From CAG-791 sp963658695 (lineage in GTDB: Bacteria; Bacillota; Clostridia; Lachnospirales; Lachnospiraceae): 64,000 nt of DNA. A program made the position numbers and the translations under genes. The notes below the pieces were generated by a model. It searched no databases. It was not told the DNA's origin and saw only the letters and a list, made by a program, of their open reading frames with translations. Position 1 is the first letter of the stretch. Each line of letters begins with the position of its first letter. Positions 26,533 through 34,672 of this stretch are shown here, piece after piece. The stretch lies in the NCBI GenBank assembly GCA_963658695.1, contig CAVKRN010000003.1:22409-86408 (forward strand), in the 5' to 3' direction.

Positions 26533-26562
26533 CTGCCCAGTTGTTTGACTGGGCAGTTTTTG
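26533..26562 (+). terminator. terminator after ppk1
   Basis: CTGCCCAGT (26533-26541) pairs with ACTGGGCAG (26548-26556), followed by TTTTTG. Clean Rho-independent terminator. Confidence 0.85.
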
Positions 26563-26630
26563 TATCTGTTTGGCACCTGTCATATTTCAAGGTGAACCTC
26601 TGCTTGCAGGCAAATTCACAATTGAAATTG
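26561..26630 (+). repeat. family 3 intergenic repeat, copy 1
   Basis: About 70 bases ending CTGCTTGCAGGCAAATTCAC. The last 31 bases match the reverse complement of 47388-47418 with one difference, and the alignment continues with scattered differences to ATCTGTT at the other end. Just downstream are a stem (CCAAGGCG/CGCCTTTGG) and a lone 166-bp-element terminus CTAGTACATCG at 26661-26671. Confidence 0.65.
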
Positions 26631-26660
26631 ACGGGTGGCCAAGGCGCGAAACGCCTTTGG

Positions 26661-26671
26661 CTAGTACATCG
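26661..26671 (+). repeat. solo terminal repeat of the 166-bp element
   Basis: An exact 11-base CTAGTACATCG, the terminus of the 166-bp element, without the rest of the element. Confidence 0.45.
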
Positions 26672-26714
26672 AGATGGGTGCTGAATAGTTACAGTTCTTT
26701 TATAAGTGATCTGT

Positions 26715-27671
26715 ATGGATAAAATAAGTGTTGGATTTCTAGGCTATGGAACCAGGGCTCTGGATGCATTGATGGAGCACGAGGGCTTCGAAGTGAAGCG
26801 GTTTCTTGCACCGATGAGTCGCCTGTGCGAAGATGTGTACATTGCGAAGAGGCGCTATCCCGATCTGGATTTTGCCATTGTCAGGAATAATGAGGAGCTG
26901 CTTGCGGCATTTCAGGAGAGCGAGGGAATTGATTGTTATGTCATGAACGCTTGCCCCATCATCCTGAAGAAGGACGTTCTGGCTGCCATGCCGGTATACA
27001 ACATCCACCCCGGGAGCCTGCACAGCAACCGCGGACATCAGCCGCATCTGTGGACCGTGCTCCTGGGGGAGCCTGAAAGCGAGATCGTGCTGCACACAGT
27101 GACTGTCGGAATCGACGAGGGGGCGGTGATCGGAAGAGAGGTCTGCAAGGTGGAAGCGGGAATGGATGCAGGGGCTGCATTGAACCTTCTGGAGGACCAA
27201 ATTCCGCAGCTCTTGGACAGTCTGTACGGGCATGTTATGATGGGAGTGCCGCCGCTTTTTTTGGAAGCGGGAGGGACATACCGAAGAGTAATGGTACATT
27301 CGGATTATGAATTTTCCCTGAGTGATATGGAGCAGGACTTCTTTCTGAAGGACGTTCTGCGGAAAATACGGGCCAGATCCATGCATCACGGCGCGTTTTT
27401 CGTGCATAAGGGAGAGCGAATCTATGTGGACCGTCTCTTAGATGACGAGACGATCGCTCCCGCAGGCCATCTGCAAGGTGAGGGAAGAGAAGAAAAGAAG
27501 GTACCGTTCACTTGCTCGGGAAGCGACAGGGCACCGGATGAATGTCTCGGGGCGAAAGCGATGAGGGCGACGGATGTACAGGTGTCTTTTCACGGAAGTG
27601 TCGTATTTCTGGAACATGGCGGAAGGCGGCTTGTTTTCCGTGTAAATAAAAGGGAACCAAAGGACGAGTGA
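26715..27671 (+). CDS. formyltransferase-fold protein (methionyl-tRNA formyltransferase-like)
   Basis: A 318-residue protein with a formyltransferase N-terminal domain. The catalytic triad is visible: Asn and His in YNIHPGSLHSNRGHQPH and Asp in GIDEGAVIG. These enzymes transfer a formyl group from 10-formyltetrahydrofolate to an amine. The N-terminus (ISVGFLGYGTRALDALMEHE) and the C-terminal third do not look like standard Fmt, and the tail (about 240-318) is basic and unlike the anticodon-binding OB fold. A sugar-amine or other substrate is therefore possible. The ATG at 26715 has no good RBS, and a GTG at 26706 is an alternative start. It precedes a SpoIIE phosphatase and an RsbW-like kinase by 36 bases. 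Confidence 0.65.
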   Translation: MDKISVGFLGYGTRALDALMEHEGFEVKRFLAPMSRLCEDVYIAKRRYPDLDFAIVRNNEELLAAFQESEGIDCYVMNACPIILKKDVLAAMPVYNIHPGSLHSNRGHQPHLWTVLLGEPESEIVLHTVTVGIDEGAVIGREVCKVEAGMDAGAALNLLEDQIPQLLDSLYGHVMMGVPPLFLEAGGTYRRVMVHSDYEFSLSDMEQDFFLKDVLRKIRARSMHHGAFFVHKGERIYVDRLLDDETIAPAGHLQGEGREEKKVPFTCSGSDRAPDECLGAKAMRATDVQVSFHGSVVFLEHGGRRLVFRVNKREPKDE

Positions 27672-27707
27672 TCGTGGCAGCGAATGGATGATATAGTTGG
27701 AGGGCGG

Positions 27708-29381
27708 ATGAGAGAGAAGGGAAGACTCACAAGGAAGATTGTGACGGGCTTCGTCATCATGGGAATTGTTCTGAGCGGGCTTATCATCTATTTCGGAAAC
27801 CGTGAGGTGGTGAAAAGCATCGGCCAGCAATACTATGACATGGCGTATCTGGTTGCCGACAGCGCTATGGATGAGGTCCTTTCAGAAATTACACCGGAGG
27901 AGCTGCTATACTATGCGCAGGTGGCGCAGAATGGATCCGAGGCAGAGAAGGAGCAGCTTACGCAAAGTGATGCCTATCAAAAGGTGGAAAGCGGCCTGAT
28001 GTCCTTGAAGAGGAACATGCGCCTTGCAGATATTTATGTGGTCTCCTATACGGCGGAGGGACTTCGTTCTTATCAAAAGGACGACGCATCCTGGAAGCCG
28101 CTGCTGTATCTTTTTGACTGCAATGAGAACGAAGAGACCTATTATGCATTTGGCGAATGCAGCGCCATGAACCCGGCGAACATTGAACTGTTCGCAGAGG
28201 TCGTAGAAACCAAGGGCCCGCAGGATGATTACATCATCTCCAACGGAGAGTTTGGCTACAACATGTCTGCGCTCGTTCCGGTGCTGACAAAGGACGGTGA
28301 GGTGGCAGCCGTGGTCGGTGTCGAGGTTCCGATGCTGCGGGTTGAAAGCGCTGCACGGGCACTGATCAAGAGCATTGTCCTTATCACGTTCGTCGTCATT
28401 GTAGCGGTCATCATTGTTTTTGTTATGTATATGATGAAGCGTATTGTCGGACCGGTTGGGGTGTTATCCAGGGAGGTGCGGCGTTTCGGTGAGAGCGGGA
28501 AACGGACCGAGGAGGGAACAAAGCGTCTTTGTGCCATTCGGACCCGCGATGAGATCCAGACACTGGCGGAACAAATCGACAAGATGGAGCAGGACATGCT
28601 CAGCTATGTCGATAATATAAAGAAAATTACGGCAGAGAAGGAACGAATCGGTACAGAACTGGCACTGGCAGCCAAGATTCAGGAGAATATGCTGCCCAAT
28701 ACATTTCCTCCGTTTCCGGATCGGTCGGAATTTGATCTGTATGCTACAATGAAGCCGGCGAAAGAGGTCGGCGGCGATTTTTATGACTTTTTCCTTGTGG
28801 ATGAGGATCACCTGGGGCTTGTTATGGCGGATGTGTCCGGCAAGGGTGTGCCGGCGGCTCTGTTTATGATGGCATCGAAGATCATTCTGGCCAACAACGC
28901 GATGAAGGGGAAGACGCCGGCAGAAATCCTGGAAGAAGCGAACGCTGCCATATGCGCGCGCAATCAGGAAGAGATGTTTGTTACGGTCTGGCTCGGCATT
29001 CTGGAGATTTCGACCGGAAGGCTTGTAGCTGCGAATGCCGGCCATGAATATCCGGCTATTTGCCCGACCGGTGGCGACTATGCCTTGTACAAGGATTGTC
29101 ACGGGTTTGTTGTTGGCGGTATGGACGGGATGAAATACAAGAACTACGAGCTTACACTGACGCCGGGAACGCGCCTGTTCGTCTATACAGACGGCATTCC
29201 GGAAGCAACGAACAAGGATGATGAGTTGTTCGGAACCGAGCGGATGATAGAAGCGCTGAACCGGAATAAAGACGCGGCTCCCTGCGAGGTTCTGCGCAAT
29301 GTACGCACCGCGGTGGATGAATTCGTGCAGAATGCGGAACAGTTTGATGATATGACCATGCTTTGTCTGGAGTACAAGTAA
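27708..29381 (+). CDS. membrane sensor PP2C (SpoIIE/RsbU-type) serine phosphatase
   Basis: A 557-residue membrane phosphatase. A first membrane helix (about 9-30, ending GIVLSGLIIYF) and a second (about 222-245, VLITFVVIVAVIIVFVMYM) enclose an extracytoplasmic sensor domain. A HAMP-like segment and coiled coil (about 250-325, AEQIDKMEQDMLSYVDNIKK) then lead to a C-terminal SpoIIE domain with EVGGDFYDFFLVDEDHLGLV and MADVSGKGVPAALFM, the metal-binding Asp motifs. It would dephosphorylate an anti-anti-sigma-type protein in response to an external signal. The ATG at 27708 has GGAGG 4 bases upstream. An RsbW-like kinase follows, but no anti-anti-sigma or sigma gene is adjacent. Confidence 0.88.
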   Translation: MREKGRLTRKIVTGFVIMGIVLSGLIIYFGNREVVKSIGQQYYDMAYLVADSAMDEVLSEITPEELLYYAQVAQNGSEAEKEQLTQSDAYQKVESGLMSLKRNMRLADIYVVSYTAEGLRSYQKDDASWKPLLYLFDCNENEETYYAFGECSAMNPANIELFAEVVETKGPQDDYIISNGEFGYNMSALVPVLTKDGEVAAVVGVEVPMLRVESAARALIKSIVLITFVVIVAVIIVFVMYMMKRIVGPVGVLSREVRRFGESGKRTEEGTKRLCAIRTRDEIQTLAEQIDKMEQDMLSYVDNIKKITAEKERIGTELALAAKIQENMLPNTFPPFPDRSEFDLYATMKPAKEVGGDFYDFFLVDEDHLGLVMADVSGKGVPAALFMMASKIILANNAMKGKTPAEILEEANAAICARNQEEMFVTVWLGILEISTGRLVAANAGHEYPAICPTGGDYALYKDCHGFVVGGMDGMKYKNYELTLTPGTRLFVYTDGIPEATNKDDELFGTERMIEALNRNKDAAPCEVLRNVRTAVDEFVQNAEQFDDMTMLCLEYK

Positions 29382-29412
29382 CCAGTCAGAGGGAGGAAGG
29401 AGAGCAGGAACG

Positions 29413-29832
29413 ATGGCAACGGAACACGAATTGGAAATTGAAGCTGTAACATCGAATCTGTCGGAAGTGCTGGGATTTGTGGATGGCTATCTCGAGAAAA
29501 TCGACTGCCCGATGAAGGTGCAGATGCAGATAGAAATCGCCGTGGAGGAGATTTTTGCCAATATTGCAAACTATGCCTATGCTCCGGAAATCGGCAGAGC
29601 AAAGATTCGGGTGGAGGCGGCCAGCAGTGATTCCATGGTTCGGATTACCTTCATTGATCGCGGCGTTCCTTATGATCCCCTTGCCAAGGAGGATCCGGAT
29701 ATTACACTTTCTGCCGAGGAGCGTGCCATCGGCGGATTAGGGATCTTTATGGTGAAAAAGAGCATGGAGGGCATGCACTACGAGTACAAAGACGGGCAGA
29801 ATATCCTGACGATTGAAAAACATCTGCAGTAG
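29413..29832 (+). CDS. RsbW-like ATP-binding serine kinase / anti-sigma factor
   Basis: A 139-residue GHKL-fold protein (HATPase_c_2). The N-box is EIAVEEIFANIANYAY, and the ATP-lid boxes are FIDRGVPYDP and GGLGIFMVKKSMEGMHY. Such proteins phosphorylate STAS anti-anti-sigma factors and sequester a sigma factor. It is encoded 31 bases after a SpoIIE-type phosphatase, so the two probably form the opposing arms of a partner switch. The STAS and sigma partners must be encoded elsewhere. Some clostridial versions act on other targets. RBS GGAGGAAGGAG. Confidence 0.85.
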   Translation: MATEHELEIEAVTSNLSEVLGFVDGYLEKIDCPMKVQMQIEIAVEEIFANIANYAYAPEIGRAKIRVEAASSDSMVRITFIDRGVPYDPLAKEDPDITLSAEERAIGGLGIFMVKKSMEGMHYEYKDGQNILTIEKHLQ

Positions 29833-29840
29833 TGCTGCAG
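29824..29840. terminator. short hairpin between convergent genes
   Basis: CTGCAGtagtgCTGCAG in the 15-base gap between the kinase gene and the PHP-HAD gene on the opposite strand. It is a candidate bidirectional terminator, weak because neither side has a clear T-run. Confidence 0.35.
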
Positions 29841-29847
29841 AAAATGG

Positions 29848-31536
29848 TTAAAGGGCCAGGACTTGTTCCAGAGCCTTTGCAAGGCCGTCGTGATCATTAT
29901 CGAATTCGGTGATGAGATCGGCGGCCTTTTCCATTTCCGGATTGGAGGCTAGGCCGTTGCACATACCGATGCCGATGCCGGCGGCTTTCAGCATGGGATT
30001 GTCATTCTGGGCATCACCGGCGGCAATGGAGTTTGCAATATCGATGCCAAGATGCCGGCAGAGCCAGTTCAGCGAGTAGGCTTTTGTGGCGCGGATGGGA
30101 TCGATCTCCAGATACCAGGGATTGGACATCACTGTATGCAGAACGTCTCCGAAGCGCTCCTCCAGCACCGCTGCGAAGGGCTCCAGCGCATGATCGGTCT
30201 CATTCTCCAGATGAATGGCCAGGCATTTGCAGGGCTCACAGGAAAGCGCTGATGCCGGATCCGCCTCGATGCGTACCGGCAGCTTCACACGGCTGGTATA
30301 GAAATCGGTTTCTTTGCTGCGGCCGGATACAACAATTTCATCGGTGTCGTAGGTGTGGCAATAGAGGCCATACTCTTTGGCAAGAGACAAAACCGCCTTT
30401 ACAACCGGGATGGGAAGGGTTTCCCGGAAGAAAGTGGTTCCTTCCTCACAGGAATAGAGCTCAGCGCCGTTGTAGGCAGAGAGAAACTGGTTCGGGTAGT
30501 GCAGATTAAGCCGTTTGGCAAGGGTCTTCACATCACACATGGCCCGTCCGGAGGAGAGGACGAAGATATTCCCTGCGGCGGCAAAACGGTCCAGCACGTC
30601 TTTGGTGGCCGGAGAGATGATTTTTTGCTCTGTGGCAAGGGTCCCGTCAAAATCACAGAAGAGAATGCGGGTATCCTTATTCACGTGAAAGCGGGCGTGC
30701 TTCATCTGCGTGAGGCAAGCGGCGGGGACACAAAGATGTCCGTAGCCGGTACCCATTTCCAGCCCCGGCTTGTTGGCACCGTGAAAGTCCGAACCGCCGG
30801 ACAAAAGAAGATCATAGCGAGCAGCAAGCGTGCGGATGTGCTCCGTCATCTCGGGGGTGTGACGGCAGTAGTAGGCCTCGATCCCAAGAAGTCCCTCTGT
30901 CTTTAGCTCACAAATCAGTGTCTCCAGGCCCTCATCTCCCAGATTATACTGATAAGGGTGTGCCAGAATCGGGATTCCGTGGAAGCGGCGCAGGAAGGAA
31001 ACGGCCTTCTGCGGCGTGATCTGCTCCCTGGGCAAAAAGAAGGGACAGTCATCGCCGATGTACTTGTCAAAGGCCTCGCTGATTTTGGATATGACACCCT
31101 TTTTCAGGAGAAAGCGGGCCATGTTCGCCCGTGTGATGACGGAGCCGGGATTGTCCGCGACAAGCTCATCATAGGGGATGGGGATGCCTGCCGCGCACAT
31201 CATGTCGCACATTCTGCGGTTGCGGGTGTTCCTCGCATCGGAGAATTCTTTCAGCGCTTCGGCAAAATCCGGATCCGTAACGTCCATAAAAAGACCAACG
31301 ATGTGGACGTCCTTATCCTGATATTTGGTGGAAAGCTCAATGCCGGGAATGACTTCTACATCGGTTCCTTCGGCAGCTTTTTGTGCCGCCGCGATGCCGG
31401 CAACGGTATCGTGATCGGTCAGTGCGAAGGCGGAAAGGCCCTTGCTGGCGGCAAGAGAAACCAGCTGTTCCGGTGAGAAAGTGCCGTCGGAGCAGGTGGA
31501 ATGGGTGTGCAGATCAACTGGTTTTATGGAAAGCAT
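29848..31536 (-). CDS. PHP-domain phosphoesterase / Cof-type HAD phosphatase fusion
   Basis: A 562-residue fusion. Residues about 1-275 are a PHP phosphoesterase: DLHTHSTCSDG, LTDHDTV, AHPYQY and SGGSDFHG supply the metal-binding His/Asp set. The PHP part resembles YciV/RNase AM and 3',5'-nucleoside bisphosphate phosphatases. Residues about 289-562 are a Cof-type HAD hydrolase: FCDFDGTLATEQ, SSGRA and AAGDAQNDNPML. Each half has its own active site, so two successive dephosphorylations of one substrate are possible (inference). It is the only gene in the 51-49449 interior reading minus between 1.5 and 49 kb. A GAGG site lies upstream of the ATG. Confidence 0.85.
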   Translation of the reverse strand: MLSIKPVDLHTHSTCSDGTFSPEQLVSLAASKGLSAFALTDHDTVAGIAAAQKAAEGTDVEVIPGIELSTKYQDKDVHIVGLFMDVTDPDFAEALKEFSDARNTRNRRMCDMMCAAGIPIPYDELVADNPGSVITRANMARFLLKKGVISKISEAFDKYIGDDCPFFLPREQITPQKAVSFLRRFHGIPILAHPYQYNLGDEGLETLICELKTEGLLGIEAYYCRHTPEMTEHIRTLAARYDLLLSGGSDFHGANKPGLEMGTGYGHLCVPAACLTQMKHARFHVNKDTRILFCDFDGTLATEQKIISPATKDVLDRFAAAGNIFVLSSGRAMCDVKTLAKRLNLHYPNQFLSAYNGAELYSCEEGTTFFRETLPIPVVKAVLSLAKEYGLYCHTYDTDEIVVSGRSKETDFYTSRVKLPVRIEADPASALSCEPCKCLAIHLENETDHALEPFAAVLEERFGDVLHTVMSNPWYLEIDPIRATKAYSLNWLCRHLGIDIANSIAAGDAQNDNPMLKAAGIGIGMCNGLASNPEMEKAADLITEFDNDHDGLAKALEQVLAL

Positions 31537-31741
31537 GGGGATACCTCGTGTGAGCCGTAAACGGAAACTGCTGAACAGATATCAGTGTATTGGATTTACC
31601 GCAGAATTCAACCGCTGATTTTCGATTTCCTGACGATAAGCCCCGGCTGATTGCAGTTCACTTCCCCATCAGTATTCATAGTTGCTGGACGTCTGTATGA
31701 AATGAGGAGATGTGATTACAAATAACATTTCATTTCAAGGA

Positions 31742-31780
31742 TTGTTAGAATGATTTGGGAATGATACCATGTTCATGGTA
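31742..31780 (+). promoter_or_regulatory. promoter with palindromic operator for the HTH-dehydrogenase gene
   Basis: TTGTTA (31742-31747), 17 bases, TACCAT (31765-31770). The -10 is the left half of the perfect palindrome TACCATGTTCATGGTA (31765-31780). An operator placed here would block the promoter when bound. The XRE-type HTH on the encoded protein is the obvious candidate binder. Further upstream TGAAATG/CATTTCA (about 31697-31734) forms another inverted pair. Confidence 0.6.
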
Positions 31781-31829
31781 ATGGCTGAATATGCATGTTA
31801 TTAAACGTAACACTAATAAGAGAGGGACT

Positions 31830-33347
31830 ATGAAACAGTTTCATCAGGAAGCATTGGCACGTCTTGTGGCGCAGAGGCGCAAGGAGAAGGGGATCACGCA
31901 AAAGGACCTGGCGGAGAAGACCGGTATTCACCGGACGATGCTGAGCCACATTGAAATGGGAGAATATATGCCGTCCATTCCGCAGCTGCAGACGCTGGGG
32001 GAGGTATTGGGATTTGAGTTGGAGGATGTCTTTCTGGAAGCGTCCGGAGAGAAAAGCATTTCCCAGAGGCAGGCGGAGGAGACCATTGCCAAAAGACGTC
32101 AGGAGGGAAATCCGATCCGGATCGCCGTAGCAGGCACGGGATACGTTGGTTTGTCCCTGGCAACGCTCCTGGCGCAGCACAATCCGGTGACGGCGGTGGA
32201 TATTCTGCCGGAGAAGGTGGACAAGATTAATCGCCGTATTTCGCCGATCCAGGACGAATACATCGAGAAATTCTTCCGGGAAGAGGAGTTGAGTCTTACT
32301 GCCACTACGGATGCCAAGGAGGCGTACCGCACGGCAGACTTTGTCATCATATCCACACCGACCAACTACGATTCCAAAAAGAATTACTTTGACACTTCGG
32401 CGGTGGAGGCGGTGATTGAGCTGGTCCTGTCGGTGAACCCGGATGCAGTCATGATTATTAAGTCCACCATCCCGGTCGGGTATACAAGAGCTGCCCGGGA
32501 GCGGTATCATACCGACCGCATTTTATTTTCGCCGGAGTTTCTGCGGGAGTCGAAGGCTCTTTATGACAATCTGTATCCGTCGCGCATCATCGTCGGACTG
32601 GATGCGGAGGATGCGCAGCAGAAGGAAGCGGCGGAGCTCTTCGCGGCACTTCTGCGGGAAGGCGCTTATAAGGAAAATATCGATACGCTTCTGATGGGGC
32701 TTACCGAAGCGGAGGCAGTAAAGCTCTTTGCAAATACGTATCTGGCGCTTCGCGTGTCGTATTTTAACGAGCTGGATACCTATGCGGAGACAAAGGGACT
32801 GAATACGCGTGACATCATCGATGGCGTATGCCTGGATCCCCGGATCGGGACGCATTACAACAATCCATCCTTTGGGTACGGCGGTTATTGCCTGCCGAAG
32901 GACACCAAGCAGCTTCTGGCCAACTACGCAGATGTACCGGAGAATCTGATCGAGGCGATTGTGGAGTCCAACCGGACGCGGAAGGACTTTATTGCGGACC
33001 GCGTTCTGGACATTGCAGGTGCCTATGGAAATTCGGCACAGTATGACAAAGACCGGGAGCATGAAGTGGTTGTGGGTGTGTACCGGCTGACGATGAAGGC
33101 CAATTCCGATAATTTCCGCCAGAGCTCCATTCAGGGCGTTATGAAGAGAATTAAGGCCAAGGGTGCGAAGGTGGTTATCTACGAGCCGACACTGGAGGAC
33201 GGAACCACATTTTTCGGAAGTCTTGTGGTGAACGATCTGGCAAAATTCAAGGAGATGTCGCACGCCATTATTGCAAACCGCTACAGCAGTGTGCTGGATG
33301 ACGTGAAGGAAAAGGTATATACAAGGGACCTGTTTCATATTGATTAG
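31830..33347 (+). CDS. XRE-type HTH / UDP-glucose 6-dehydrogenase fusion
   Basis: A 505-residue protein combining a DNA-binding and an enzyme domain. Residues about 5-68 are an XRE helix-turn-helix (RLVAQRRKEKGITQKDLAEK, then HRTMLSHIEMGEYMPS). Residues about 95-500 are a nucleotide-sugar dehydrogenase: NAD loop AGTGYVGLSLA (about 101-111), STPTNYDSKKNYFDTS, SPEFLRES and catalytic Cys354 in GYGGYCLPKDTKQL. It should oxidise UDP-glucose to UDP-glucuronate, and the next gene is a UDP-glucuronate 4-epimerase. The start at 31830 has GAGAGGG upstream. The promoter has a palindrome over its -10, so autoregulation by substrate or NAD state is plausible. Length of the enzyme part is normal. Confidence 0.88.
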   Translation: MKQFHQEALARLVAQRRKEKGITQKDLAEKTGIHRTMLSHIEMGEYMPSIPQLQTLGEVLGFELEDVFLEASGEKSISQRQAEETIAKRRQEGNPIRIAVAGTGYVGLSLATLLAQHNPVTAVDILPEKVDKINRRISPIQDEYIEKFFREEELSLTATTDAKEAYRTADFVIISTPTNYDSKKNYFDTSAVEAVIELVLSVNPDAVMIIKSTIPVGYTRAARERYHTDRILFSPEFLRESKALYDNLYPSRIIVGLDAEDAQQKEAAELFAALLREGAYKENIDTLLMGLTEAEAVKLFANTYLALRVSYFNELDTYAETKGLNTRDIIDGVCLDPRIGTHYNNPSFGYGGYCLPKDTKQLLANYADVPENLIEAIVESNRTRKDFIADRVLDIAGAYGNSAQYDKDREHEVVVGVYRLTMKANSDNFRQSSIQGVMKRIKAKGAKVVIYEPTLEDGTTFFGSLVVNDLAKFKEMSHAIIANRYSSVLDDVKEKVYTRDLFHID

Positions 33348-33354
33348 TGCACTC

Positions 33355-33376
33355 GTTATTGCCTGATGGCAATAAC
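33355..33376 (+). other. perfect hairpin between dehydrogenase and epimerase genes
   Basis: GTTATTGCC, loop TGAT, GGCAATAAC. Outer GCACTC/GAGTGTGC may extend it. No T-run follows, so it is more likely an mRNA stability or processing structure than a terminator. Confidence 0.5.
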
Positions 33377-33417
33377 TCCTGCTTGGAGTGTGCATACTCA
33401 TTAATAAAGGTGATGAT

Positions 33418-34566
33418 ATGCAGAAAATTGACTTGAAGGGAAAATGCGTTCTGGTGACGGGCGCAGCCGGCTTTATCGGTGCGAATCTGGTGCTGCGGCT
33501 TCTAAAGGACAAAAAGGTCCGCAGAGTTGTTGGCATCGATAATAAAAATGATTACTATGACCCGGCCATTAAGGACTGGCGTCTGCGGCAGATCGAAGCG
33601 CTGGTCCGGGAACGAGAAGTAAAGAGCACAGATACCGTGGAAGGGAAAATGGCCTCGGGGGAATCGCCGAAGGAGACTTCCCTATGGCGCTTTGTAGAAG
33701 GTGACATCGCGGATGCGGCGCTGGTACAGGAGATTTTCCGGAGCGAGAAGCCGGATATCGTGGTGAATCTGGCGGCGCAGGCCGGTGTTCGCTATTCGAT
33801 CACCAATCCGGATGCGTACATTCAATCGAATCTGATCGGCTTTTATAACATTCTGGAAGCCTGCCGCCATTCGTATGACGCAGAAGACGGTGCAGGCGGC
33901 GTGCAGCATCTGGTGTATGCGTCCTCGTCTTCGGTGTACGGAACTAACCGGAAGGTGCCGTTCTCCACTGAGGACAAGGTGGATGATCCCGTTTCGTTGT
34001 ATGCGGCTACGAAAAAGTCCAACGAGCTAATGGCCCATGCCTATGCCAAGCTGTACAATATTCCGTCTACCGGACTGCGGTTCTTTACCGTGTATGGGCC
34101 GGCCGGGCGGCCGGATATGGCATATTTTGGCTTTACCAATAAGCTCCGGGAGGGGAAGAAGATCCAGATCTTTAACTACGGCAATTGCAGCCGGGATTTT
34201 ACCTATGTGGATGACATCGTAGAAGGTGTTGTGCGTGTTATGGGCGGAGCGCCGGAGCGCAAAGATGGAGAAGACGGCCTGCCGCTTCCGCCGTATGCCG
34301 TATATAACATCGGCGGCGGCCGGCCGGTGAGCCTTCTGGATTTCGTGACGATTCTGCAGGAGGAGCTGGTGCGGGCCGGGGTCCTTCCTTCGGACTATGA
34401 CTTTGAGGCGCATAAGGAACTGGTGGCGATGCAGCCGGGCGATGTGCCGGTCACGTATGCGGATACGACAGCGCTGGAGAGGGACTACGGCTATCGGCCG
34501 GGGATTGACCTGCGGACCGGGCTTTCGAAATTTGCCAAGTGGTACCGGGAATTCTATATAGAATGA
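33418..34566 (+). CDS. UDP-glucuronate 4-epimerase (NAD-dependent epimerase)
   Basis: A 382-residue extended short-chain dehydrogenase. Rossmann GAAGFIGANL (about 16-25), catalytic Ser/Tyr/Lys in YASSSSVYG and YAATKKSNE, and substrate motifs AAQAGVRYSI and RFFTVYGPAGRPDMAY. The AGVRYSI and GRPDMA motifs are characteristic of enzymes making UDP-galacturonate from UDP-glucuronate. A charged insertion (about 62-90) is not usual. I start at the ATG at 33418 (AAAGGTGAT upstream) instead of the ATG at 33388. With the upstream dehydrogenase it forms a two-step path from UDP-glucose to UDP-galacturonate, probably for cell-surface polysaccharide, though no glycosyltransferases are nearby. Confidence 0.88.
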   Translation: MQKIDLKGKCVLVTGAAGFIGANLVLRLLKDKKVRRVVGIDNKNDYYDPAIKDWRLRQIEALVREREVKSTDTVEGKMASGESPKETSLWRFVEGDIADAALVQEIFRSEKPDIVVNLAAQAGVRYSITNPDAYIQSNLIGFYNILEACRHSYDAEDGAGGVQHLVYASSSSVYGTNRKVPFSTEDKVDDPVSLYAATKKSNELMAHAYAKLYNIPSTGLRFFTVYGPAGRPDMAYFGFTNKLREGKKIQIFNYGNCSRDFTYVDDIVEGVVRVMGGAPERKDGEDGLPLPPYAVYNIGGGRPVSLLDFVTILQEELVRAGVLPSDYDFEAHKELVAMQPGDVPVTYADTTALERDYGYRPGIDLRTGLSKFAKWYREFYIE

Positions 34567-34632
34567 TTACGGTACAGACGCCACCTTATTGCTTGTCCGA
34601 GTGAACAGTAACGTATAATGATTACCGTTCAC
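34565..34632 (+). repeat. family 2 intergenic repeat carrying a -10 inside a palindrome
   Basis: GGTACAGACGCC at the left and GAGTGAACAGTAAC, as in 35548-35593 reversed. The right part is the inverted repeat GTGAACAGTAA (34601-34611) / TTACCGTTCAC (34622-34632), with TATAAT at 34614-34619 in the loop. A TTGCTT lies 19 bases before this -10, so the element may carry the promoter of the next gene. Confidence 0.55.
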
Positions 34633-34672
34633 CCGCCGCTGATCATACAAAGGAAAGGAAGCAGATGGGAAA

